Notes: a model not told the origin generated them from the sequence alone. Positions 12,062-23,764 are shown, numbered from the stretch's first letter. The stretch is 64,000 bases of DNA from Ailanthus altissimus (GCA_946807835.1 OX327710.1:19704501-19768500); one strand, 5' to 3'. Made by a program: numbers and translations.

Positions 12062-14536
12062 TGTCACGCTCCAGACCCAAAAGATCTGAAACATGACATA
12101 ACTTACACTCATTCAATAATATATACTCATAATTAATATTGCATAAAATTTCAAATTTGAATTTAACATATGAATCCTTATCAAGTTGCTAGTAAGTACA
12201 ATATAAAGATCAATCAATGACCATACTTAGTGAAACATAAATCAAATACAACCATACCTAATAAAATAATACATACGTATTTATTCAATAGGAACAAATC
12301 AAATATCTTAAACTAGAAGTCCACAAATGAAACACTTAGCAACCTAATAACTTAATGAACCCAAGGGACAACAGAAGCCTTGCCAAATCTGCTAAACATA
12401 CATGTACCTTATTTACCTGAAATCACCATACACTATAATGAGTATAAAACTCAGTAAACATACTAGTTTTTCATATATCAAAATACAAATACATATATAT
12501 ACACAATGCATGTGTATGATATGTTGTGATAAATCAAAATTATAATCTTATCAACCATCACTCAACTATTACTTAGTAAGACTTTCATCTCACATATCAC
12601 ATAATGAGCCAAATGTCATCCGTCGATAATGCTCATGCCCGAAAGTAAAAGCCAAACCCTCACCCTAATCATCAGTAAGCCCTCTCACATGCACCAATAC
12701 GCCACCACATGAATTTGATGACTCACTACATACGAAACACATAACATATACCAATCTCAAAGGAATGCAGCAAAATAAAGGCTCTACAAATCACATAAGG
12801 TGCCTACTAAATAAATAGTAAGTTCAAACATCCGTAAAACACAAAACATTTCTCTTGGACATATTACACTTTAAAAGTTTTCTTTATTAAACACATTTCA
12901 TTTTAAAATGCTCACTTTCATAAACACGTGTATGTCATGTATGCTCATGCTCAATGTCAATGCTCGCATTCATAAACATATATCTTTCACATTTCATACC
13001 AAAATATACTTTAGCATAATATAAACATATTTCTAAGCACATTTACAAAATCATACATAAACAATTACTATGTTTATTGTGATTTCAGTAAAATTTTAGT
13101 ATACTTACCTCTTAACACTTTCTAGTATAAGGCTTAATTATCCTTAACCTATCAATGGAGATTAATCCTTTTATAAGCCTCACCATTCACACAAAATAAT
13201 TTAAATAGCTTACAAAATTACACATATTACACTTATCACATCGAATTGGTCTAATAACTTGATTTTCTCAAAATCTGTCATTCTAACCACTTACATTTAA
13301 CAAAATTTTCTCATATATCAAATGATGTCCAATTACTCCAAAATTAATTATATAATTCTTGACTCATATATCCTTCTTATATATAAATATTATATCATAA
13401 TTCTTATACAATTCATTTCATAAACACCATCAAATCTAAACTATTATCCTAATATGATCAAGATATTTACTACACAGTATTCAGTCTCCCAATTTTATAG
13501 AATCATATACTAATTCAAAATTATAAAACTACTACGGAATTACTCTTAACACATATCCCAATCCATGATAAATGTTTTACTTCAAAATACCTGCCAAAGG
13601 TATTTTAAAACTATTTTACTCCATAGCTTTGAAAAATTGTTGATCAAACAATATAGTAAGCTGATACACTGTAGAAAACCATAACCGTTTTATCACATTG
13701 ATCTAAATTCTCAATTCTTAATATATTATAGTAGACATGTAACATAATCATATGCCAAAACTTCGTAATGTTTTAAGATTATTTAGCAAATTAAAAATTG
13801 TTTGTCACCAGCATACTATTAACACAGAAATTTTTTAAAATTTTAGGATTATTTTTGTAAATTCACTAAAGATTAAATTTTTGAAATTTTCAATCAATTT
13901 AAAGTCTAAAATAATTCTAGAAATGTCTAATTTCATATTCTCAAAAGAAAAAACCAAAATCGAAGTACAAAAATTTATAAAATTCTCAGATCAAGAAACT
14001 ATCAAGTATAAATTCTGCAAATTCATCATGATTTATCAAGCTATCTACATAATCATTATGAAGTCTCAATATATCTTACAAAATTCATATCAAGTCCTCA
14101 ATTTTACATATTTTCAAAAATTAAAACTTAAAGAAATTAACTTAATTAACACCAATAAATTGATAAAGAGTTATGATGTATCTTTTAAACTTAAAATTTT
14201 AATTTCTTCTTCTTCTCTTTCTCTCCCCTCTATTTCTCTCTTTTCTCTCTCTAAAAGGGGTGGCTCGACCAAAAATGAGTAAATTATGGTTTAAAATGTA
14301 TATTTTTATATTAAAATGATAACTTTTAGTATTTATAAATTAACCCCCAAAACTTTTAAAGTATTATAATTTGGTCTCTAAAATAAATCTAAAGTCTTGC
14401 AAATAAACTCAATACTAATAGTAGGTCCTTAATATATATAAATAATACTAATAATAATACATAAATTAAGTATCATTCATATACAAATAAAATATAAATA
14501 TTTATTCTTACCGATTATGAATAAGTGGTTATTATA
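12062..14536 (+). mobile_element. solo LTR B, same family as solo LTR A
   Basis: 2,475 bp, colinear with solo LTR A along its whole length. It begins TGTCACGCTCCAGACC and ends GGTTATTATA (A ends GGTTACTACA). It is flanked by a perfect 5-bp duplication GCATA (12057-12061 and 14537-14541) and has the same orientation as A. Many differences look like C-to-T changes, consistent with decay of methylated cytosines. The ORF at 13881-14282 lies inside it and is not credible as a gene. Confidence 0.8.
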
Positions 14537-14541
14537 GCATA

Positions 14542-15137
14542 TGGCTATGATCTATCATTCATCACATCTAGAGTAAATGCAGCCTACCTTTTGCAATAAA
14601 TATTTTAACTATAATATATAAAGACAGTGTTGTCTGTATTGCTCAAGTTAGAGGTAGATACATCAAATGAGATATAACTAAACATATTTCTCCAAAAATT
14701 CTTTTATACTCAGAGTTACAGCAAAGCTAGATGATTGATGTTAAACAAATATGTTCCACCAATAATTTTGCATATCTATTTACCGAATCTCTGCCTAGTC
14801 AACCTTTGAGAAGATAGTTCACAAAATTGGTATGCGTTAATTCAATAAATTATCAAATTAATGGATGTTACTATGAGGGAGAGTATTTAATCATGGGGAG
14901 CACATTTTTCTAAAAGAAGAATCACATTAGTTACAAACATACACTGCACTCTTTTTTTCTTCGACCAAGTTTTATCCAATTAGGTTTTACTTGTAAGGTT
15001 TTTAATGAGCAGTCTTGAATCATGTTCACTACCACTGTACATTATAGAGTTGTATTTATTTTTACTTAGTTTTTATCCCATTGAATTTTTCTTAGCAATG
15101 TAAAATACAACTAAAGTGGTAAAATTCAAGAGGGAGT
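14542..15137 (+). pseudogene. copia RNase H C-terminus and 3' untranslated part
   Basis: The end of the copia polyprotein is recognisable as KHISPKFFYT-like and VPPIILHIYLPNLCLVNL-like text in shifting frames, expected from a decayed KHIxPKFFYTHELQ..NLADLFTKSLP tail. It is followed by about 300 bases without coding and then the polypurine tract. Confidence 0.65.
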
Positions 15138-15331
15138 GTTGTAAAGTGGTTAAGATAAGGCGGTAGAGAGGAGCAATTTGGTGAATTCCACCCCCACTCA
15201 TTCGCTTATAAATATGTGTACAATTTCTTTTGTAACTCATTCATTTTCAATACTTTCTAAATTTCTATAATGCTTTTTGGAGGTTTCTATCTAAGTTTTC
15301 TTTGGCTTTTGCCTTTGTTATTCATCTTATA
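15138..15331 (+). repeat. probable 3' LTR of the split copia element
   Basis: It begins TGTTGTAAAGTGG directly after a purine run (AAATTCAAGAGGGAG) and ends CTTATAACA. A TATA-like ATAAATAT sits about 70 bp in. About 194 bp, short as in several copia lineages. No second LTR is present in the window to confirm the boundaries. Confidence 0.5.
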
Positions 15332-16690
15332 ACAAGAAAAAGAAAAAAAAATAAAAAGAAAAAAAAAGAAGAAAAGAATAAGAAGAGAGGTGAGAGAAGA
15401 AGAAAGAAAAGAAAATAATTGAGAAAGAGATACTGAGAGAGAAATAAAAAGAAAAATACAATAAATAAATTCGGGTAAGTAGATTTATATCTAGTGATTA
15501 GCATGTAATAGTTTTACGATGTTATAATATTTATATTTTAGATTTTATAATATATTTTGGTACTAACAATATATTTTTATACCTTATAATATAGAAGGAG
15601 TACCAATAGATGGTAAACTTCAGATTCCCAATTTAGTTTAGTATTAGCACACTTTGTGAGTAGATAAATATATATATATATATTATATGTTTTTAATACA
15701 GTAGTTTATAATTTAATTATATGTTATTAGATTTATTCATGATTTATTTTAGACAGATAAATATTTATGCTATTTAGTATATTTATAAATATTTTTAGAA
15801 TTTATTATAATATAGTTTATAATTATGTTCAGTGCAGAAATATTTATTTCAAAATAATTATGCTTCTATGATATTATATAGTAGTATTTTTTGAATCATC
15901 AAATACGTACCCACTCTATTTAATGTAGTTGCTTTGCGCATGTGTTAGACCAGTTTAGTTTGCTATGTCCGAGCGATGCAGCATTCCACCAAATCAGACC
16001 AGTTCAAATCCCCCGCTTTTTTTGTGTGTGAGTTATTAAATCAGGTTAGACCAACTTTTTCTTAGGTACAAGATTGATATAGTTTTCAGTATATATGTAG
16101 TATATATTATATTCTCAATATTATATTATATTTTAATTTTAACACAAAATTCATGATAACTTACACTTCTAGATTTTCATATTTCTAGTATTTTGTTATG
16201 ATTTTCAGTTTTAATACAAATTTTTATGCAATTTATGTTTTCATTTCAATTTTATTAATTTCATAGCAACCAGTTTAATGATCATTTTATATTACAGATT
16301 TATATGTGTACATTACATCTAGTATTATTTTTTATTAAGTTATTATCAAAAGCTATTATTTATAGTTCATATAAAGTATATACTATTTTTATATTATATC
16401 CACTCACTAAGTCACAAGCTTATCATTTTTTTTCTTATGTTACAGCAGAAATTCATACAGTATAATACAGTCATCATATTTTGAGGTTAGACACAACACG
16501 CATAATTACATAAATTGTTATATTTTATATATTTATATTTTTGTTATGTTTGAAATTTGAATACTATATATATATATATATATTCCTTTTTGTCTCTTGT
16601 ATCAGTTTAATATGATTTTAGTTGACTTTGAATAATAATTCCAATGCTTAACTTGTTAAGTTACTTCATAGTTTTTTTTTTTAACATAGA
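15332..16690. other. AT-rich non-coding DNA
   Basis: No gene seen. It contains a purine tract (about 15338-15450) and TA microsatellites (about 15668-15685 and 16567-16583). Its layout (purine tract, then a GGTAAACTT-like motif and AT-rich DNA) loosely parallels 460-1000, suggesting two diverged copies of one repeat. Confidence 0.45.
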
Positions 16691-16769
16691 ATATATTTAA
16701 TTAGTCAACAATATTAGGAGTAGCTAAATCAACTGCAACATAAGATAACAGAGGAAAAACTGTTGCCAT

Positions 16770-16990
16770 CTAAAGTTGCTCATCTTCAATAGATAAAGCA
16801 ATTTTGAATAGGCTATAGGCTACCTTGTTAGCTTTTTTGGAGATATAAAATACATTTTGAATACTATAAGTAGTCAATAACTTAATAATATCTGATATAA
16901 TGATATCAGTTTCATCTATAAAGGATGACTTCTTTTGAATCAGCCTAACCAATGGCAGAGTCAAATTCTAAAATTTTTCGAACCTGACCA
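16770..16990 (-). pseudogene. LINE RNase H C-terminal fragment
   Basis: The minus-strand reading LEFDSA...RLIQKKSSFIDETDII and YISKKANKVAYSLFKIAL matches the C-terminal part of plant RNase H domains (RVT_3: ..ANKVAHSLA..). It is the downstream half of the RNase H whose start lies at 20624-20700, separated by the gypsy insertion. Confidence 0.75.
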
Positions 16991-17101
16991 ATGCCATTAA
17001 CACTCACTTTTGCATAACAAGTGCTTTTACAATTTTCACCGAAAATACACCAGATTTGCACTCTGCCCCTTACGCTACTATAGCACCTTTATGCTGTCTA
17101 A

Positions 17102-17574
17102 TGTCACGAATTTTTTCAAGAACCATGTAGCCTTAGACGCGTTGCATGCTAAGCAGTCGAGAAAATCATACAAAGAAAAGAAAAACACGCACACCAAGTG
17201 TTTGCACGAATGCTCTCTATATTGCTGAAGAGAAAACAAAGCTATGAGATAAATTATACAAGTGAGGGTCTCCCCTTTATATACTAGCAGCCCTATACAA
17301 TCGCCAGCTGAGATCTAAACAATCTAACAGTGTATATACAAGATAGAATGATATTCCCTAGAATATTCTTAGATGCTATCACACATCCTATGGAATTTTA
17401 ATCAAGGTTAACAATCTTAATAAGTCGCGGGCTTGGCCCGATTCTTTACCCATGTCAGCAGGTCTTTTAGAAACTCCGGCTGTTAATCCATTCCAGCAAC
17501 CCTTAAGGCCTCTAGGAGGCTTTGTCGAGCACCAAGTGTTCGAGAAAATGCTTGTGAACACTTGGGGCGTGACA
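17102..17574 (-). repeat. 3' LTR of the gypsy derivative
   Basis: 473 bp, TGTCACGAATTTTTTCAAGA to TTGGGGCGTGACA. Same length as its partner and clearly alike, with scattered substitutions. Confidence 0.9.
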
Positions 17575-17882
17575 TTCTCCCTCACCAAATTCACGCGACG
17601 CCCTCGTCGCGTCTTCACTAGAAAATGCACACCTCGTTCTTCCATCTACCGCTGTCCGCTCTCATATTTTCAGTGTGCTTTAATATTGAGTACCTCTTTT
17701 CACTTGACAAAGTACTCACACCTTGGAGGTTGATCTTTCCTCTGCACCGTCCGTCCGTTACGGATGAGTTTCGCCCCTTTGTCGTCCCATGTAAAAATTC
17801 CTAAATGTCCCTGTTTCTGCTCCATGTCTTCCATACCTCCTTGGTATAGCTTCAAACAGCTCTCGGGAGACATCGGATGTAG

Positions 17883-18095
17883 CTACTGTCTCGAAGGTAT
17901 CCCCACCTTATGCGAGATGTTGCCAACCCTCTTGGCAACAGTAAATGGCCCCTCGTTCCTGCGATCAAGGCCCTTATAAAGTGGGCATGCTGTCTTACGT
18001 TGTGGTAGAAATATTGTCTTTATCACCAAGTCCCCCGCACGATGCTTGACACGCCACTGTTTGTCCCTAACCCACTTCGTGTGCTGAAAGCGCAC
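17883..18095 (-). pseudogene. gypsy integrase C-terminal region
   Basis: The reading contains RAGDLVIKTIFLPQRK and YKGLDRRNEGPFTVAKRVG, matching the conserved C-terminal region of plant gypsy integrases (..KGLxRRYEGPFxVxKRVG..). The integrase core and everything upstream to the protease are missing, so this is the right edge of an internal deletion. Confidence 0.75.
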
Positions 18096-18364
18096 ATCAT
18101 ATGCACCTTGAGTTGCTGAGCGACACCCACACTCGCCAACTCCTTGAGCTGCCCCCGCAACTCATCTAATCCCAGTTGAGGCATCTATACTGTAGTTGGA
18201 AGCATTAACCCCAGCTCCAACTATTTTCCATTCTCGGTGTCACCTTGATCTGGCTGCACCTATGCTATGTCAATTGGCACGACCCCCATTCTGCTCCTCG
18301 AGCACTTTTGCAACCCCCGTTGGTAGCTTACCCTTGCCCCTTATTGCCTTATCATCCATCCCTC

Positions 18365-19010
18365 TCACTGTGGCTGATGTACTTCTCCTTTGCGCCAAGC
18401 AACTCCCATTAGTTGAATAGCGAAAAGGATTTTAGTGTTGGCTTTCGACTGAGATTGCCCACCTTTGGGCTTGTCTACCGTTGGTATCATGTAAGGCCCT
18501 CCTTGCATGATGCACACATAATGGTGTTGAAAAAGTGGCACCATGTCGTACTGCCATAAGAACTCCATACCTAACACAATATCGAAATCATCAAGAGGTG
18601 CTACAGAGAAATTTACCTCACCGCGCCATTTTTCTAGGTGGATATCGACCCCTTGAACCACCCTATCAAGTGGCTTGGCTGCAGTATTTACCAATTTAAG
18701 GAACTCCTCCTCCTTCTCTATGTAAAGTCTCAAGCGCTTCGCCTCTGCACACTTAATGAAGTTGTGTGTTGCATCCGTATCTATTAGCACTTGAGCCTTT
18801 ATGCAGTTGATGTAGGCTTCAACATACATGAGTGCCTTTCTCGTTGGCACGCTCGTACGCCACTTGGCTTTCATTGTATTGAGCAGCTGCAAACACCTCA
18901 TTTGACCCTGCTCGTAAGCTTTATGCGTCGTAACCATTGCATTGAGAGCCTTCTTTTTCAGGCAGTCCTTGACCCAGTGATCCCGATCACAAAGGAAGCA
19001 ACTTGTCTTC
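18365..19010 (-). pseudogene. gypsy nucleocapsid knuckle and aspartic protease, inactivated
   Basis: In one frame, a zinc-knuckle-like CFLCDRDHWVKDC (about 18962-19000; spacing C-X2-C-X3-H-X4-C, one residue short of the usual) is followed by a retropepsin domain with VLIDTDATHNFI and FDIVLGMEFL. The catalytic triad Asp-Thr-Gly reads Asp-Thr-Asp, which should abolish protease activity. The ORF ends soon after the protease without entering RT. Confidence 0.8.
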
Positions 19011-19199
19011 GGTCCATTACCTCTATAGTCATTGCGCTTCTACTTTTCCCATTTGGGCGGCTTACTTTTCTCCTCCTCATCCTCCGGAGATTGAAACTCC
19101 TTGGTGCTCCCACCTTTACTGTGATTAGGTCTCAAATGTTTGGACTTTCCTGAGTCACCCTTACGGTAATCCATGAGCGTTTCTGCCAATGTTAGAGCG

Positions 19200-19978
19200 T
19201 TGGATATTTTGGTCACCTCGCGCCGCTTTAACTAGTTGGATGCCCATGTTTGCAACCCGTCCAGAAAATTGAACAGCAAGTCCTCCTCGCTCATGTTGGA
19301 AATCTGGAGCATTAACAGGGAGTACTCCCCGGCGTACTCGTTAATGGACTTGGTTTGCTTCAATTTCTTTAACCGCTTTCGAGCGTCATGCGCCACATTC
19401 TCCGAATAGAACTAACGCTTCAACTCCCGTTGCAATTCTGCTCAGGTGTTGATTGTGCAAGTACCTTTGCATATCTCCTCACTTTTCCTGCGTCACCATA
19501 GAATTGCATGGTCAAAAAGATATAAGGTCGTGGTATTTCTCTTGTCTTCATCCCGCACGTCCATGGCGTCGAAATATCTTTCCATCTTCCAAAAGTAATT
19601 GTCGAGCTCCTTAGCGTTTCGCTTGCCGTTGAACTCCTTTGATTTAGGAGCCTCAACTCTTGGTGCCCCTTGAGCAGCAACAGACTCATTCACTACTGCT
19701 CGCTTGCACAATACCATGTCCTCCTTGACAGCATCAAACCCTCTACGCAGCTCCTCCACTTGAGCTTGAACTTTGTCAAAGGTAGCGTATATCTTCTCCT
19801 GAAAAGTCTTGACCCAGTCACACTGCTGATCAGCGTAACTCTCGATGGATGTGTTGATGAGGGAGCGCAGCTCATCCCCTTGAGTGTCGAGTCCCACCTC
19901 GAGCTTCTCTACTTGCTGCTCCAACTCTCCAAGACGATTCGTCGCCTTTCCCACAACACCACCGAGCGTTTTCACCAT
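19200..19978 (-). pseudogene. gypsy gag, frameshifted
   Basis: It starts MVKTLGGVVGKATNRLGELE at 19978. An N-terminal coiled-coil of heptad-like leucines and charged residues leads into FNGKRNAKELDNYFWKMERYFDAM, the standard gypsy gag (RETROTRANS_GAG) opening. A frame change near 19500 moves the reading to the 19420-19689 frame (RRYAKVLAQSTPEQNCNGS), and a later frame carries the NMSEEDLLFNFLDGLQ-like tail. No intact Gag is made. Confidence 0.8.
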
Positions 19979-20104
19979 GTTTCCAAACTTATGGCTTGGA
20001 TTGACAGACTTGTCGCAAAGTACACTGCCGTGCCTCTTTGCTTTGAGGTTCCAACTCTCTCTTCAGTCAAATCCAATGGCATGACATCTTTCTCCATCTT
20101 TGAA

Positions 20105-20119
20105 CCTGCTCTGATACCA
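20105..20119 (-). other. primer binding site of the gypsy derivative
   Basis: The minus strand reads TGGTATCAGAGCAGG two bases inside the right LTR, complementary to the initiator tRNA-Met 3' end. Confidence 0.85.
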
Positions 20120-20121
20120 AA

Positions 20122-20594
20122 TGTCACGGACCTTTTCAAGAACCGTGCGGCCTTAGAAGCGTTGCGTGCTAATTAGCTGAAAAAACCACACAAGGAGAAG
20201 AAAAACACGCACACCAAGTATTTGCACGAATGCTCTCTATATTGCTGAAGAGAAAAAAAAGCTATGAGATGAATTATATAAGTGACAGTCTCCCATTTAT
20301 ATACTAGCAGCCCTATACAATCGACGGTTGAGATCTAAACGATCTAACGGTGTATATACAAGAGAAAATAATATTTCTTAAAATATTCTTAGATGCCATC
20401 ACACATCCTATGGAATTCTAATCAAGGTTAACAACCTTAATAAGTTGCGGGCTTAGCCCGATTCTTCACCCATATCAACAGGTCTTCTAAAAACTCCAGC
20501 CTGCAATCCATTCCAACAGCCCTTAAGGCCTCTAAAAGGCTTTGTTGAGCATCAAGTGTTTAAATAAATGCTTAAGAACACTTGGGGCATGACA
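20122..20594 (-). repeat. 5' LTR of the gypsy derivative
   Basis: 473 bp, TGTCACGGACCTTTTCAAGA to TTGGGGCATGACA, followed by CTAATC. Partner of 17102-17574. Confidence 0.9.
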
Positions 20595-20599
20595 CTAAT

Positions 20600-21360
20600 C
20601 ACACATCCTTTTCCATGTCGCCTCTAAGAGCCATCAAAAACTGCATCGGTGTTGAACTTCCAGCAACCATTACATGGTGGTAACCACCTTGTCTGTTTTC
20701 CAGTTTTGGGAGTCATAGCCTCTGGATGAGCAGATTGAAATCTTATACAAAATTCACTGCCCAAGCCACCATATTCCATCGTTCCGACATTATTTGTGAG
20801 TGAACAAATAGATCTCGATAGTGCTACATCCTCTATAACACCACCGCCAGCACCGAGAAGTTGAACAGACACAAATTTTCTATGCATCTCACCAGAAAAA
20901 CCTTAGAAATTCGTTGAGCACTCTCAAACTTCCTTGCCAAGAAAATCGACCTCTTTCCTTATTTTACTTCAGTTCTTTGCAAGACCATAGGGCATGCATT
21001 ATACACTCTTTTTCGACTTTGCAACAAGACCCCCTCCACTAGAACTCCATGACTTCTTAAGTTCTCCAAGGTCGCAATCCAATTGTTCCAAGCCTTCCAG
21101 ATAAATATTGTGCGTTGGATGGAATGTTCAAATGCCACAAAAATTTCCACCATCTTGTTGAGGTCGAATTATCAAATCCCTTTGGACAGTGTTGACGCTG
21201 GAGAGCTACCCAATAATCGCTCCTCACTGAAAAATTTTCTTGAGCATCATAGTGCCACAACAAACTATCAGCTGTACGTCTCCTTGTAGTTGGAATGCCC
21301 AGAATTAACTCAGATTCTTCAACTCGAAACATATCTCCTATCAGTTACTCGTTCCATTGG
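20600..21360 (-). pseudogene. LINE zf-RVT region and RNase H start
   Basis: Frames 21057-21332 (LLWHYDAQENFSVRSDYWVA...WWKFLWHLNIP) and 20624-20887 (RWLPPCNGCWKFNTDAVFDGS) match the zinc-finger-RVT and RNase H N-terminal segments downstream of plant LINE reverse transcriptases. The RNase H is cut at about 20599 by the gypsy insertion. Confidence 0.8.
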
Positions 21361-21769
21361 CCAATTGCCTCTTTAAGTACAACAACCGAGGTTTCCATCG
21401 GCAACGCCATCTGTGAAACCGCTTTGAAAGACAATGGCCTTGGAAGCCATCGGTCTTCATAAATTTTGATCGAGTCCTTATCCCGAACCCTCCGCCGAGG
21501 CCCATAGACAAATTAACTCTCTACTCCAAATCAAGCTTTTCCATACAGATGATGTTGAGTTAGTAATTTTAGCTTCCAGGAATATAGAATTTGGATAATA
21601 CCTACCTTTGAGTACCCTTGCCATTAGAACCAGGTCTGGAAATCATTACCCAGTATTGTTTAGCAAACATTGCCTTGTTAAACAGCTGTTGATTTAAGAA
21701 ATCCAATCCTCGTTTCTTTTTTAGCGAGCGCAAATACCATGAAGCTTATGTACCAAAGCCATTGGCAGC

Positions 21770-22679
21770 TTAAAGAGACTCGTCTGAAAGGTTAGTGTAG
21801 CTTCTAACACCGCTTTCACCATAATCTCCTTGCCTCCTGCAGAGAATAAACATCCAGACCAACCCTAAATTCTTTTCCATACCCATTCCATGATAAAAGC
21901 AAATGATCTTACGATTTTTTCCCGCCCAACTGTCATAGAAGATAATTCCCATGAGATAGCACCTGATGTGTTACATCTATCAACCTAACCAGATCATTTT
22001 TTAATAAATCGAGAATGTAACGATTAAAGCATACCGCTGACTTATCGAAATTTATCATCGGTCTTGAAGCCCTCTCATATAAAGCCAGAATCCCTTTTAT
22101 CGCAGCACATGCAGACATTGAAGCATTACAAAATAGAATACAATCATCGGCATAAAAAAGATGGGAGATCATCAGTCCACTTCTAGCATATTTTAATCCC
22201 GATATCAATCATGTTGCCTTTGTATCCTGATTAAGAGTCGAGAGACCCTCTGTTCAAATTATGAATAGGTATTATGACAATGGATCACCTTTGCGCAGCC
22301 CCCTGATTGGATGAACTTCACCACAAGGTCGATCATTGATCAAGAAAGCATATAAGACCAACTTCACACACGTCATTATTTGTTTTTTCAAAAAAACCCA
22401 ATTGCAGCATCATATATTCTAAAATCGCCATTCAACTCGATCATATGCTTTTGCCAAATCGAGCTTCAGTGCCAACCAATTCTGTTTGCCTTTCTTTTTC
22501 CTAAGAACATTAATGCATTCAAAACTTATAATAGCATTGTCCATTATAACTTTCCCTAGAATGAAAGCACTCTGATTCTCATTAATTTTCGAATCCAACA
22601 CATTATTCAGTCTATTTGCCAGTACCTTGGCCACTATTTTGTAAGAGAAATTACATAAATTAATTGACTTAAAAATTCT
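21770..22679 (-). pseudogene. LINE reverse transcriptase, partial
   Basis: Three segments read INLCNFSYKIVAKVLANRLN, ENQSAFILGKVIMDNAI and LALKLDLAKAYDRVEW, followed by ISHLFYADDCILFCNAS (active site FYADD) and INFDKSAVCFNRY. These are the fingers/palm motifs of plant L1-type LINEs. Frames are broken between them (22419-22679, 21933-22208), so no enzyme is made. The apparent N-terminal extension beyond 22680 belongs to the neighbouring copia LTR. Confidence 0.85.
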
Positions 22680-23760
22680 GTTGAAGCGAAAGCAATAATC
22701 GCAAGTATAAAATACAGCCACAAATTAAGTAATTAAGAATAAATTAAAAAATAAAAGTTAAAAAATATTATATATATATATATATATAATTTATGTGATT
22801 CGACAACTTGTTTATGTCCACGACTGATTAAAATTATATTCTCTTATTATTGAATCACAAAACACTTACAAAACATACATTTCACCAAAAAAAAAAAACT
22901 CAAAACTCATAAAAAAAAAACCTCTTTAAAATGCTTTCACTTATAATTTAAGATTTTTTTCTCACTAAAAATCACAAAGAATCATTAAAATTTGTTGTTA
23001 TCACTAAGACTTCTTATGATATATTTACAAACCAGTTAAGACAATTATATAGGCATTTGATATTTTATGTTATTCTTAAATCTAGTAAGATTTAGTTTAC
23101 GAAGTCCTATTTCACTTAGAATATAAATTATGATTCTAATTTATGAAGTCTTATTTCTCCTAGGATACTAATTTATGAAATTCTATTTCATTTATAATAC
23201 AAAATTCTAGTTCACTTAGGATTAGAGATTATTTTTAATCAACTTTTCACAAATCCCCTCCGTATTTTAAAATCATCCTCAAAGTATCCAAGATCCCTCA
23301 TCTTTACATCTTCAATCACTCTCACATAGTAGTGACTCCAATAAAATTCTTGCATAGGACGAACTTAATCAACATATCAGCAGGATTTTCGAACGACGCA
23401 ATCTTTATTAGACTAATCTCACTACATTGAACAATTTCTTAAATGTAATAGAGTCATACATCAATGTGTTTAGACCTCTCATGAACCACTTGATAATTAC
23501 TTAGGTGTATAGCACTTTGGCTATCACAATATACACCGATGTTAATACTTCAGTAGCTATTACCTTTGCACATATATTTTTTAACCACACAGCCTCCTTA
23601 ATAGTTTCACCAATAACTATATACTCCGCCTCTGTAGTAGATAATGCAACTACATGTTGAAGAAATGATCTCTAACACACAGTACTCCTAAATACTATGA
23701 ATACGTAACTCATCAATGATCTTCTTTGTCTAAATCACCTATATAATGTCACTACTCCGA
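22680..23760 (-). mobile_element. copia 3' end (LTR plus RNase H tail)
   Basis: Minus-strand copia fragment. An LTR-like segment spans 22680-23249 (TGTTGAAGCG on the left; TGAAAAGTT at the right edge on minus), with a purine tract (ACGGAGGGGATTTG on minus, 23250-23263) just inside. Further in, RNase H C-terminal text reads SFENPADMLIKFVLCKNF and VHERSKHIDV (about 23315-23510). It joins a gypsy remnant at about 23765, so the rest of the element is lost. Confidence 0.7.
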
Positions 23761-23764
23761 TCGG

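Larger units (their letters stand above)
7800..15331 (+). mobile_element. decayed copia retrotransposon (RT, RNase H and 3' LTR), split twice
   Basis: Plus-strand copia remnant. Its linker region is visible from about 7825 (a 53-bp tandem repeat and VLEETLASEEVQE-like sequence), then EPQTIDECKERLNW is interrupted at 8104. RT/RNase H sequence resumes at 10825-12061 with several stops, and the RNase H tail resumes at 14542 through about 14815. A purine run ending GAGGGAG precedes TGTTGTAAAG, the likely 3' LTR start at 15138. Removing the two insertions and one copy of each target duplication restores continuous copia homology (..EPQTID-ECKERLNW.. and ..ETSRECIWL..). No 5' LTR or gag is visible. 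Confidence 0.8.
17102..20594 (-). mobile_element. gypsy-type LTR retrotransposon deletion derivative, inserted in the LINE
   Basis: 3,493 bp with equal 473-bp LTRs (17102-17574 and 20122-20594), both TGTCACG..GACA. The CTAA repeat on both sides (17098-17101 and 20595-20598) suggests a 4-5 bp target duplication. Gene order on the minus strand is gag, CCHC-like knuckle, protease, then directly the C-terminal integrase region. RT, RNase H and the integrase core are absent. A primer site (CCTGCTCTGATACCA on plus, 20105-20119) and a purine tract next to the left LTR (about 17575-17588) fix orientation. It would depend on another element for movement. Confidence 0.85.
16700..22679 (-). mobile_element. 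decayed LINE (non-LTR retrotransposon), split by a gypsy element
   Basis: Minus-strand LINE remnant. Reverse transcriptase begins at the right edge, followed by the palm motif FYADD (about 22120-22150), the zf-RVT region (21057-21332, SVRSDYWVAL...WWKFLWHLNIP) and the RNase H start (20624-20700, PPCNGCWKFNTDAVF). After the 17102-20594 insertion comes the RNase H C-terminus (16770-16964). The 5' end with the endonuclease is missing: at 22680 the RT abuts a copia LTR. It is full of stops and frameshifts. Confidence 0.8.

Noticed and set aside
13881..14282. 133-codon ORF in solo LTR B
   Set aside because: It lies inside a non-coding LTR, and the matching region of solo LTR A (about 10120-10560) lacks the frame.
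8104..14536. Reading 8104-14536 as one gypsy element with two LTRs
   Set aside because: Each LTR has its own perfect target duplication, and the sequence between them is part of a copia gene that continues on both outer sides.
15960..16025. tRNA-like B-box (CAGTTCAAATCCCCCGC) followed by a T run
   Set aside because: No acceptable A-box at the right spacing and no cloverleaf; probably chance or a very old SINE end.
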